64,000 bases of DNA from Linepithema humile. Taxonomy: Eukaryota > Arthropoda > Insecta > Hymenoptera > Formicidae. The position numbers and the translations under genes are program-made. This document shows positions 50,459-61,800 of this stretch, piece after piece. Where the stretch lies: assembly GCF_040581485.1 (NCBI RefSeq), contig NC_090132.1, positions 186,001-250,000 on the forward strand, given 5' to 3'. Under the pieces are notes generated by a model. It was not told the origin of the DNA and did no database searches. It saw only the letters and a list, made by a program, of their open reading frames with translations. Position 1 is the first letter of the stretch. Every line of letters begins with the position of its first letter.

Positions 50459-50720
50459 TTAATCGGAATTCTTAGCGACAAAGCGAAAAGGAAATAATCG
50501 ATTTATTACAATAGATTCAGTTAGTAACATACTTGATATGTTTTATCGTTAAAATTTATATCAGAGAATAAATTTGAATTTTATCTTTTTTCTAAATCAT
50601 GCTGTCATATATTACAAAATATAAACAATAAAATATGGAATATAATGAAATAAAATGATAAGAATAAAATGACATGACGTATTGTAAAAAGAAACCAATG
50701 TAAGTTAGACACGGTGGAAT

Positions 50721-50738
50721 TCTCTCTCTCTCTCTCTT

Positions 50739-50769
<31 letters not shown>
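50721..50769. repeat. CT microsatellite
   Basis: CT dinucleotide run interrupted once by TTCCTT, downstream of the TXNDC12-like gene. It creates a spurious Arg/Glu frame on the minus strand. Confidence 0.9.
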
Positions 50770-50774
<5 letters not shown>

Positions 50775-52097
50775 CTCTTTCAGTTCGAGTCTGCGCTTGT
50801 ACGTCGTAAAATTCAATGCTGCATCTAATACACGGCGACCTATAGCAAGCTCGCGGAGGCAAGCTTAAGCACTTGCGCTTGCGTTTGCAACAGTTGCCAG
50901 ATAGTAAAGCGACCTCGGCATTGGCCGACGAGATTACAACCAAGAACTCGCAATCCCTCATAGCCACGCCCATTTCATTGCCCCTTCACCCCCATGCAAG
51001 CGACTATTATGCATATACATGCAATCAAATTCTCGTTACATTTTCGTTTTATCGATTTCATAGACAGAGATTCGATTACCGCTATTTATTTTCACTTTTC
51101 AATTACTTAGAAAAACAACCAATATCGATTTAATCTCTGATATATGCATACATGTGTATATATGTATACAATATGTATATATATAAAGTTTATATTCTAG
51201 GAATGCAATTCTCTTTCTTTTTACAAACATTTACGTGAGGACTGATTTCATAGTGCTTCTTTGTACGTCTGTAATTGTTTTAAATGTTTTCCGTGGGCAA
51301 GTAGTTTTTATTTATAAGTAAATACTAACTTTGTGGTCTTAACACTAATACATATATTTATTATTAGCTGAAAGATGCTTGTTAGCGATAAAACATTAAT
51401 GATATTTATAGACTTTTCTTACATTGATATAAAATTTTTAAATCCTAAAAATTTCGTAATAAAAAATTATATATGTATATATAAAAGAACCTAGTCTTGT
51501 TTATTCTTCCGTGTAAAAAAAATGCAAACGAGAAAAAACTACTTGAAGGGTTGAATTGATCCAACGTGAGTGGTTAAGGGTCAAATGTAGAGACGGTGGC
51601 GAATACGCTGGCGATTCTGCAGGACGTGCGAAGCTTACGCACACGTTATACGTTATATATGGAATTCTCCGCGGACGGTTCTGTGTTTGAAGGGTTGCAG
51701 ATAATATATAGCCCGTTTCGGCGGAGAGTGCTTTTTAGCTTTGACCGTTTCACATTCGGTGGCGGACCGGCGACCGACCGGCCAGCGCTATTGCGCCGTA
51801 ATATCGCACCCGCGCACACCCACCTATATCTCTACGCGTCCGTCACATTTTTTTTCCTGCAGAATCCTGGACCACCACCACCTCGCCGCCGCGGATCCGG
51901 GGGAGACTTTAAAAAATGAGGCAGGACATTATTTCTGCTCGTCCTTCCCTCCCCTATCCGCGACTCCCGCACAGACTGACCGATCCAGTCTCGCTCTCGC
52001 CCTTTCCCTCCCCCTCCTCTTTTCTTTTTCCTCACCCGACGTCGTTTCCGCCGGCGCAGCTTGCAATGTGCCGCATCAGCGAATGTGCAAAAATGAA

Positions 52098-52106
52098 GAG
52101 AGAGAA

Positions 52107-52151
<45 letters not shown>
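52098..52151. repeat. GA microsatellite
   Basis: About 25 GA dinucleotides in a CpG-rich stretch. Overlapping Arg/Glu and Leu/Ser open frames are artefacts of this tract. Confidence 0.9.
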
Positions 52152-52156
<5 letters not shown>

Positions 52157-54151
52157 AATCCGTGACGGGGGTGCAGGACGGAGCGCGGGAATGGAACGGC
52201 AGCAGGAGATCGAGAGATCGAGACACGGGAGAGGGAGAAGAAGAATTATACATCTCTCTCGTGTCTCTCCCTTGTCCCCGTCCATCCGTTCGTTCGTTCG
52301 GTCGTTTCGGTTCGAATATGGATATGCCCTGTATGGATATATCGGAAGAGCCAGGGAGCCATTTTCAATCTGTTAAAAGCACGTCAAAAAGTCATACGGT
52401 ATTTCACCGGCGTGGTAGATCGCAACGAGATCGCGCGAGCTTTATCGCGAACCCGATGGCGACCTGAATGCGGCGTAAACCGGTATATGGATCCACGTGA
52501 ATATATACATCAATATGTAGTAATGTCATTCGAGGTGCGAAATTAATGAACATCAATTATCATTGTCTTAGCTATAATCGAAAACGGGCAAACTTTAGTA
52601 AGCATCATTTCGAAGATTAAAGATTCTAAATTCGCAAATGTTCACCTTGTAGCGCCTTATATTAACATAAAATATTATTTAAAACATTTAGAACAAATTG
52701 CACAAGTTTTTCACTATTCATTCTTTGATACTCGAGAAGTGTAAGGAAATGGTCAGATAATCGTCTTTTTTTCCATACTGACAAAAAGTGTGGACTCAAA
52801 AAAAAATAATTAAAAGAAATACTAATGAATGTTGAATCGATCAATTTATTTATATTCATGTTGATTATACGTTGGTCAGAATTATAAAACTCATGACTCA
52901 ATTAATTAAACGTGTCGATAAAATTATTTTGTGGTTCGAAATTATACAATTTCACAATATCACTGACGCTTTAATTGGAATACATAAATATTTAAAGCAG
53001 AAAAATAATTATCAACTAAACGCATAATCATGTTAATCAATTTCTTTTCCAAGTACATCGTTAAAAATTGATAGCAAATTAATAAAAATTTGTCGTTCAT
53101 AAATGATTGTAAAATTTTATATCAGTTAACTTAGTATAAGAGGAATAATATGATGAAACTAACTCAATAATATTCCATTTCACCGTATACACAACATTCC
53201 TTACAGACGTAATAAATGTGTGGGAGTTTACATATAAAATTCCGAATATATGTAATCTTTCAAGATCAAGCGCAGTCTCTCGGTTTATCGCATTCATCGA
53301 TGAGCAAACAGGTTACATTGTAACTCAAAGAAGGTATACGAGGAAGAAAAGGCGATTGAAGCATAGTGCAAGTACCTCTTACCTGCGATTTCTTTGTGCG
53401 GCTTTGACGTGACGACTATAATATACCTAATCTCGCTTATCCGATCGCACTTATTCGATCGGCCGCCCCGGATAGTGTCGCGAGGTCAACTCGACGTTTA
53501 TAAACATCGTAATTCGATATTGTCCTGATCTTAATCTCGAACCCACCCTATTTGCCTAGAGCTGTACGCAGCCCGAGGGAAATCTCAAGTGTGTGTGCAT
53601 TGCTCAACCACTCGACAGCACAAAATAAATCGTATACTTTCGGAAACATTTGAAGCACGGGAATTAAAGACCGTGAGAGAGTTTGCGATAAATGTTTTCA
53701 TTTCTGTCAAGTGTCCGCGAGGGGCGCGTGTTATCTGTATATGACAGGCAATATTTAAAACATTACAAACATCAAATCATTTCACGAAAGATATTCACTT
53801 TTCATCATTTTTAGTAATTCTCGACATTAATTTTGTTATGAGATTTAAACTGTAATTTGAAGAGAGCGGGCGACTTTTGACAGATATTTTTATATGCTTC
53901 ATGACTCGTTCGATTTTGCGTTTTGCATTGCACGAGAAGTACATGATACTTTACAACCGGGCATGTATTGGCGTACCTATTGGTTTATTGATTTTCCCAT
54001 CGGCGCGTACATTCGCTTTTGAGTGGCCGATGTGCGAGAATAAAAAAAGTCCATGTCTGTGCTATATATACAAACGTCGACGAAACGCACTCCCAATCTG
54101 GAATACTTTTATTATTGCTCAAATTTGTTCGCCGTCAAATGAAAAATCCCT

Positions 54152-54237
54152 CCGCGAGCGTCATCAAAAAAAGTGATCCCCCGTCGCGATTATATTTATT
54201 ACGCATCCTTGTGTGACACTCTCGATGACGCTCGCGG
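54152..54237. repeat. 14-bp perfect inverted repeat (hairpin)
   Basis: CCGCGAGCGTCATC (54152-54165) and its exact complement (54224-54237) flank a 58-base loop in AT-rich DNA. The arms are CpG-rich, unlike the loop. Function unknown; it could be a small MITE remnant or a structured RNA. Confidence 0.55.
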
Positions 54238-55019
54238 CGTATATCCAATTCTATTGATTGCTAAATTACAATGTGGATAATTTGACTAAGTGGAAATTGC
54301 GTGTGACACGTAATGATTCGCGACAAAAATACGAGTATTTCCTCGTATAAATAATGATTCACCGATTTGCCGGCAAAAGAGCGTGTGGAAAATATGAAAT
54401 ATGTTAATCGAATAATTGTGTCGTTCATTTTCTATCTTTTCATTTCATTCTCAAAGGACTAGAATTTTACGGATTACGTTGTATTGTGTGTAAACCTGTT
54501 CTTCTTCTTAAAATGCCACTATTACTCGCACACTTCTTTTAGGCCGATCCCCTCCAATTTATACATTCATATAAACAAGTACATACTTGGTTGAGATAAC
54601 CGACACTGCGATTGTTACTTTTTGAATTGAGAAGCGCGTCGAAAACGAGAGACGGCTTCCATGCATGCCTACATTACATGTATATCACGGGTTAGACTGG
54701 GCAGGGTAGTTAGGTGGGTAGGTAGAAACGTGGAGAGATACGAGATCCAAATCATAATGCGCACAATGCTTTTATTCTATTCTCTCATTGCGGGGTAAAT
54801 AACATCTGTACATTAGATCACTATAAAATCGACCGCCATTGGCAAAACGACAATGGGGCTTTGCTCCTTCTTTCCACCTTTCCCCACCCCATTCAAATCT
54901 CATTGTATAATATGATTCAAAGAAGGCTCGTCGCGATGACGGTGTTGGTTGGTGGTTTATAGACCGTATCCAGCGAAAGAGAGCGAAGGTGAGGGAGAAC
55001 GGGACGAGGAGAAAGGAAG

Positions 55020-55052
55020 GGGGGGGGGGAGAGAGAGAGAGAGAGAGAGAAA
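55020..55052. repeat. Poly-G and GA tract
   Basis: A run of about ten G is followed by a GA repeat and then a purine-only stretch to about 55120. Strong purine strand bias. Confidence 0.85.
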
Positions 55053-55287
55053 GAAAACCGAGGCACGGGGCGCGCACGGACAGAAAGAAAAAGGGAAAAA
55101 AGAAAGAAAGAAAAAAAAGAAAAGACATGTTTCTCGAGAGAAAGAGAAAGAGGACGAGAAAGACATGCGTGGTTAAGAACAGTCGGCCGAAACAAAAGGC
55201 GAAGCGTGGAGAAACGCCTGAGCATCGCTCCGCATTGTGTTTTATGCCGGAACGGGTTTTAAATGAAAGAGTAATGTGTTTGTTCGT

Positions 55288-55444
55288 TGCCACCACTACC
55301 ATCTCCATCGTCACCACCACCGCCGCCGCCACCACTAGCACCACCACCACCACCACCATCACCATCACCACCACCACCACCACCACCATCACCACCACCA
55401 CCACCACCACCACCACCACCATCATCATCACCACTACTACACCA
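55288..55444. repeat. CCA/CCG trinucleotide tract
   Basis: About 150 bases of CCA repeats with interspersed CCG, TCA and ACT units. In the three frames it reads as poly-Thr, poly-Pro or poly-His, and as poly-Val on the other strand. It lies 1.1 kb upstream of dmrt99B and is most likely noncoding. Confidence 0.88.
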
Positions 55445-55540
55445 TCATATCGCAATACGAAAGATACACACAACCGATGCATACTTGCACCCCAACCCTC
55501 GGGACGAGCGAGTAAAGGTATATAGGTAGGTGTGTACGCG

Positions 55541-56568
55541 GCTAGGTATGTCCCCCTTTCACTCCACGCGCGCAGATATAAACTCTTAACATCTCCGTTT
55601 AGGTACAAGCGCGGACCTGCCAATCGGCAGCAGGCGAGGGCGTGGTCGTAACACCGGCGCGGTCTCGCGTTTGGTCGAGGCTCCTGGGTGGAACACTGTG
55701 GCACAGTGTTTTATTTCGCGCTTGTGGCGTGTGGAGGGGACGTTAGTTTCTGCCCTATCTCCCTCTCCGACCGCGGCTTCCGTCTCCGTCTCGCTCACCT
55801 TTACGCCAGCCTCTCCTCTCTCCCGCTACATAGAGAGAGAGAGCGACCACGGCCCACTTAAGCTCCCACTTTGCTGCCGACGCTGCCGACGCTGCCGTCG
55901 CGATACCGCCGCGCCGCGCGCGCTACCGCCTCTCTGTCTATCCGCGCGCGCTACCTGAATCGACTCACCCGGGATGCTGCAATTGTTGACAATGCTGGCG
56001 AGTGAGAGGGAGTGAACGAAAGAGGTGGCGAGAGTGTGCCGCGCGGGGCGCGATTCCGCATTTCGGCCCCCGATCGCCGCACGAGAGGGTGTCCGGTTCT
56101 TCGTGTGACAGGCAACCGCGACCGCGGTGCGAACTTACGGGAGTGCGGGCGCGTGCGCGCACACGATCACTGACAAGTATCTACCCTCAGCCTCCGTTTC
56201 GTCACCGTGACAATTGCGAACAAATTGAATTTCGACCAAGCTATCGCAATGATGCGTACAGGGACCGCTAGATTTGCAACACGATCGTCGCAGACGGTGT
56301 GAACAGCGCCGCCAGAGTATCGATTCCGATCGTCGCTAATCCACGGCGGAGAGAGCGAGTCGTTGCACCCTGCTTCGGGCGATTGTCCAACACGTCAAAA
56401 ATCACCTCCGACATGGGGGTGAGTGCCGTCGAATACGCGGCTTCGCCCTTGACCGGAATTTTCTGCGGGGCGCGGTGATCGCGTTTATCGTCGTCGTCGT
56501 CGTCGTCGTCAAAAATATTTATCTTCTCTTCAAAAAAGGCGAGTGTGTGCTGTTTTAAGCGACGGACC
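55541..56568 (+). promoter_or_regulatory. CpG-rich upstream and 5' leader region of dmrt99B
   Basis: About 1 kb of markedly GC- and CpG-rich DNA leading to the DM-domain ATG. It likely includes the promoter and a long 5' untranslated region. A TCG trinucleotide run lies at about 56490-56511. CpG enrichment is typical of promoters of developmental genes in hymenopterans with low germline methylation; that link is inference. Confidence 0.5.
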
Positions 56569-58816
56569 ATGTCACTACCACGCGGCGTCGGCCTCGGCGT
56601 TGACGTGGGTCAACTGATGCAGCATCAGCAGCAGCAACAGCAACATCACGTGCTGCCGGCCGCGTTTTTTCTCCGCGCCAGTGCCGAGAGATATCAGCGT
56701 ACCCCCAAGTGCGCACGATGCCGCAATCACGGAGTCGTGTCCGCGCTCAAGGGGCACAAGCGTTACTGCCGATGGCGAGATTGCGTGTGTGCTAAGTGTA
56801 CCCTTATCGCTGAGAGGCAACGTGTCATGGCTGCTCAGGTACGGTTTCGAACGAGACGTTTACCGTATCAATCTATCATTCGCAGATGCATGATTGTGAG
56901 AAACTGAATACTTTGAGTCGTTTCAAATTTGAAAAAAATAAGTGGGGCAAAGTTGTGTGACAAGTTGAGACTTGTCAGATTTTTTCAATCCAACCGAGAG
57001 AATATGACTAATAAGTCATCGTAAGTAATACGCAATATTATCCGCGGTGGCTTTTATTAGCCGTATCATCCTTTAATTTCGTTGAAAATTACGTGTTATT
57101 AAGCTTTGGAAATGAGCTCTATAATTGTCAGCGGAATATCCGATGCAGAGCAGAATACAGTATGATAATGATACATTCAAAGATTTGGCGAATATTAGTT
57201 ACTGAGAAAACTCTTCTTCTCTTAATGATACACGTATATCTGTGATTAAACTAGAATGTTCAAAACACAATTAGAGCCCGCGATTCGAACAAAATAATGT
57301 AGAGTCTTGTATCAAGAAATTTTATTTCACCATGTCCTCATATAACACAATAATACATTGGTAAATTAAAATTTGCAATTTTATCTCATCCTTTGCATAA
57401 CTCCGATCTCGAGCCATCGGATTATTATGTTTTTAATTTACTAAAAAATAATTTACAAGGAAGAACATTCTGTACTTGACGATAAGCTGCAAATGCATAA
57501 CTGGGTTATTCGCTGAGAAAAGTAATTTTCGATTTTGATTCGTCTTAGTATTTAAATTCATCAAGATTGTACGATTAATGCCTTGGGTAAAATAGGGAGA
57601 AGTGCGAATATAAATGGGAAGACCAACAGAAATGCTTTGACTCGTAATTCCATTAGAACCTTAAAGGCTGTGATTTGTTTCTAAAATTTCCTTACGTTTT
57701 TATCAAGATTTATAGATATGTCGACCGTAAAATGTATGAAATACGACATAATAATACTCTACATTGATTATCTAAAATTTCGAGATTGCGTAATTATCTT
57801 GCGTAACAATAGACGAATAAAATTGCAGGGTGAATCGAATTATCAATAAAAAATTTTGTTGAAGCTACAAATTATGCATAATAATTAGTGTCTTATCGAT
57901 GTTCTATCATTATATTTTTTTTGAAGCATAAGTAAAATTACAATTACTTTGTAACACTGATTCAAATTACTCTGCCCTTTTGCACTTACTATGCTTTGCG
58001 TTTACAATGTTATATGACATATTGTACATCTCACGCGCGAATCATCACATATGTCAGATTTATTTGTATGCTTGTAAGAGCTGTCATTGGCATAGTTTCT
58101 CCAATTTGATACAGATGCGGGTCGCGTTAATGTAACCGGCATATTAAGAATAGAGTTACCAGATTATTGAAATCGTAAAATACTATATGTATTCACACAC
58201 ATTTGAGAATTCGTTTCGAGCATTCTTGGCGCAATCAGTCTGGTTCTGAATTTCATTCAAAATTATTTCCAACGTCATCTTCGTTCTGCGAACGTCTGGC
58301 TTCTTTTTTGTGCATTGGCTAAAAAATGCAGATCCAGATATAAAATTACAATTTTTGCGCGGGCTTGTGATAAAAATATTTGAAATAAATCTTTATCCTC
58401 TCAATTGCCAATAAATGTAGGTTTTACCGAATTTAATGGATCATTCTTCTCCATTGTGACAATTAAATTGTTCCAGGTTGCGTTGAGACGGCAGCAGGCC
58501 CAGGAGGAGAGCGAGGCGCGCGAATTGGGCCTGCAATTGCAATACAATGCCGGCAGCTGCACCACCGCCCCCGTTTTGCCGGCGGCCGCCGGTGCGACGC
58601 CAGCTGGTAGCCCGCCCCCGCACCCGGCGCACGTAGCGAGTCCCGCGGGCCTCGCGATACCCGCGGCGGCTGCAGCGGCTGCCGCCGCCGCCGCCGCACA
58701 TATCCAGACGCAGCTCCAGCAACAGCAGCCTGCGGAATGTGGTCTTCTGCCAAGGAAGAGGTCCACCCAGGACGAGTACCGGCAGCCCAAAGTTGAGCAG
58801 AGCGACGCCGTCGTCG
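56569..58816 (+). CDS. dmrt99B: DM-domain transcription factor dmrt99B (5' part)
   Basis: Sequence-specific DNA-binding protein of the DMRT family, DMRTA/dmrt99B subgroup, with roles in nervous-system and gonad development in animals. Two coding exons are in the window: 56569-56838 (90 residues) and 58477-58816. The DM domain spans residues 44-90, with zinc ligands among C48, C51, H63, C67, C72, C74 and C77. GVVSALKGHKRYCRWRDC and the following ALRRQQAQEESEARELGL (exon 2) are specific for the DMRTA/99B class rather than dsx or dmrt93B. FFLRASAERYQ before the domain also fits. Exon 2 then codes Pro/Ala-rich sequence with a poly-Ala run of 12 and poly-Gln. The donor G|GTGAGT at 58816 requires further exons; no DMA-domain exon is visible before 64000, so the gene is partial. 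Read-through at that donor would stop at once (GGT GAG TGA). Confidence 0.93.
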
Positions 58817-61800
58817 GTGAGTGAACCATATTCCTACAATTTGTGAGAAATCCTTGAGATCCTTCTTTTATTTAAAATGTCTTTTATCAAACAACTGTAT
58901 TATGAAAATTTTGTCCAACTGCACGTCCAACACACGTTACGTGTAAAGAAAATATTTCTCTGTCAAGATATCGTATCTTTGATTTGCCATGTCTGAACGC
59001 AGCGCGAACGTTCGACGGCAAGTGACCGGTGCACGGGCGAAAAAAGCAGCGATGTACCGCTATTAAATAAAAGTGCAATATACGTATATGCGGACGATAA
59101 TAATCGACGGCACGCGATCAAGAAGCGGGCGTGCACACGCACGACTTGCGGACGAGTGCCCATTAAGAACGTGTATGTCACGCCTTTAAATAGGATAAGC
59201 GGTCGCGGGGTTGTAATATTGTTGAGTAAATAATGGTCATAAGTTTCTCGCCGGTCCTTATTATGCCACTCGAAGCAAAAGCAAAAGTCGTACTCGTTAG
59301 TGGCGGACCTTTAATTCTCTCCGTTCACTCGTTCGCTCGCTCGACCCTTCCGCTCTCCTTCCGCAGACTTCTTTTTCTTGATGGTTTATTCGCACCCTAT
59401 TGAATAAGTGGAATGCACACGCGCCCTGGCACCTAAGCTTAAATGCGCCTTAATGGCACTTTGTGCATTGATAAATACAAATTTACCAGCTTGTTCAACC
59501 GATACTTGATGAAAGATATCTATCGCTGTCATTTAACGGTACATTTAATGTTGGATGTGTGATCTTTTCGCGATCCCCGTTAAACCCCGTTAAACCCCGT
59601 TAAACCCCGTTTTGAACGACAAAATTCGAGACAAACTTTAGGCAAACGAAAATTAGATAAATTCGATCGAATCAATATGAAATACGCAATTAGAATATGA
59701 ATATCTGGATCTAAGGTATGAGCATGATAAATACATATCGTATTCTTTTCAATTAGACACAATGATATTAAACTCAAATCAAAAAGACATAAGCAATAAT
59801 AATCACGAACCAGTTCACTGACAATTATGTGCGATTGAGTTACAAGAATCAGCTTTTTCCCGGCCGGCATCACGCTTTATTCAATGCAATTGTAATCGAT
59901 TATCGGTTTGTTTCGAGTGCTCTATGTAGCACTTTTCTATCGCTCACGTTGCATTTTATTGTTACCTCTGGCAGTGACGTCCGAAAGAGATTGCATTTTG
60001 TCGCGCTGTCGCGTGGTCAAATCAAATAGTTACGGTTAATAAAATCTACCTGTGTCGCGTGACATCTCGTTACACGCGTGTCCATTCAGCTCGTACTTGC
60101 AACAAAAGTGCGCAGAACGATCCATTAATTGCTCGCATCGCATTTCACCACTCTTTCTAAACGAATGCGAAAATGCTTCTCTTGGGATTGATTTGTTAAT
60201 AAAATTTTTTGGAAAATAAGATAATTAAAATATTTTTGACAAATAATTAATTATGAGTAGATTAAAAAATTAAAAATTATTAAATCTTCACTTGAAAAGA
60301 TTTATTTCTATTACATAGAAGGCATATTATATAGAGAAGAACGAAAAGCGCGGTTGTCGGAGAGCAAAAAATGATTACAAATTAATACTACGCTTTTTAA
60401 TCATTTTTATAAATTTTCAATATTTCTCTTGTAATTTAAACTCTTAAACCCTTGTCTTCCTTCCCTATATTTTATCCAACTGAAGAGAGCCGAAACATAT
60501 TTTTGGTACCTTTTGTGTATTAATTTATAATGATTTTCCGCACTTGGAAAAACGCATTTGATCATGTTAACAACTTCTCTTCTCGATGTATAAAAATGAC
60601 GAAGAGAACGACGAAGAGACACTATCGTGCAACGACGACGAAACCCCTCGGGTGCATCTGATTTCAATTACGGGTCTCGAATGTACTGCGCGTACCTGCG
60701 AGACGAGGGAGAGACGTAAGATGTCTCTCCGCAACCGATCTTCGTAACAGAGTGCTTACAGTAGTATGAGAGTCTCCGGTCGAGAAGTTTAGCAGTAATT
60801 GAATTTCTCGGGCCAGTGCCTTCGACCGCGGGGGATTCTGGGTTGGTCGGTAGTACACACATTCTCCCTCTCTTTCTCTCTTTCTGTGGGTAGGTCGGAG
60901 AGATCACGAGGTTGCCTGCTGCCAAGTGGGTGGGTGCACTCTCGGTGGCGGAGAGAAACTCGACGAGCCCCCATTATATTGCGAACGGGGAAAGAGATAT
61001 CTACCTCTTTATACTTAAATGCCGAGGGAATGGACACTCGCAACTTCGCGAAAGAGGAAAGAAAAGGGATCCTTTTCTCCGAGAACGCGCGGAGAAAATT
61101 TCGACGAGAGAGATGCCGGAAAGCTGAGGTTTTTTATTTCATTTTCTTTTTTATCGCAACGTCTTTTTTATCGCATCGTCACTTTTCCGTTTTGATAACT
61201 TTTATCACGGGGTCATACAATTTGGTGAAAATTTATAAAACGTTATCATTTCAATCATCTTTGTTGAAAAATATTTAATTTAAATATTTTCGTTCTATTG
61301 AATGATAAAATATATCTCATAACTTGTGTAATAATCAGAATTTTTAGATACTACGATATCCGGCTAGCTCTTTGGCAACTTTAGCCGCGAATTGTGTACA
61401 CAATACAGTATTGGAAAATGATACCAATATACCACGTATAATTTCGAGTTATTGACTGTTGCGTTATATCCGCCACAGACGAAATTAAAAAGTGCATGGA
61501 AGAGTACGGATTTCGCGCGGCAAAGAGTAAAACGCTGCGCGGCACAATCATTATGTCCAAAAGGAGGATGTTAGAGATTTGGTCTTTTCGCTGAAATTCT
61601 CCTCGTGGAGAATGGTGCAGGGAGGATACCACTTCGTAGGAGCCGGTGCACACACTCACGCGGCAGGCGCCTTTTGTACGTACGTGTGCGACACACCCTT
61701 TATCCCGTAAGGATCACTTGGTCGCTCCGTCTACCGGGGACCATTATCCGGCAGTTTCTCCGCGAGAGAGGAGCTTCTTCAAGTGTCCAAGAAACTTTGT

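Larger units (their letters stand above)
50459..55540. other. Unassigned 5-kb interval with simple-sequence tracts
   Basis: No supported host gene between TXNDC12 and the CpG-rich region of dmrt99B. It holds a CT tract (50721-50769), a GA tract (52098-52151), a short hairpin (54152-54237), a G/GA tract (55020-55052) and a CCA/CCG tract (55288-55444). The segment 51590-52480 is GC- and CpG-rich and could be a promoter or distal noncoding exon, but no splice partner was found. Long open frames here are made of the repeats. Confidence 0.5.

Noticed and set aside
51596..52467. Overlapping open frames of 107-211 residues in a GC-rich stretch
   Set aside because: They are driven by high GC and a GA microsatellite; frames on both strands are equally long and none has a domain.
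54772..55704. 310-residue open frame on the minus strand with long poly-Val
   Set aside because: It is the reverse of the CCA tract and CT/GA tracts. No domain, no splice context, low complexity throughout.
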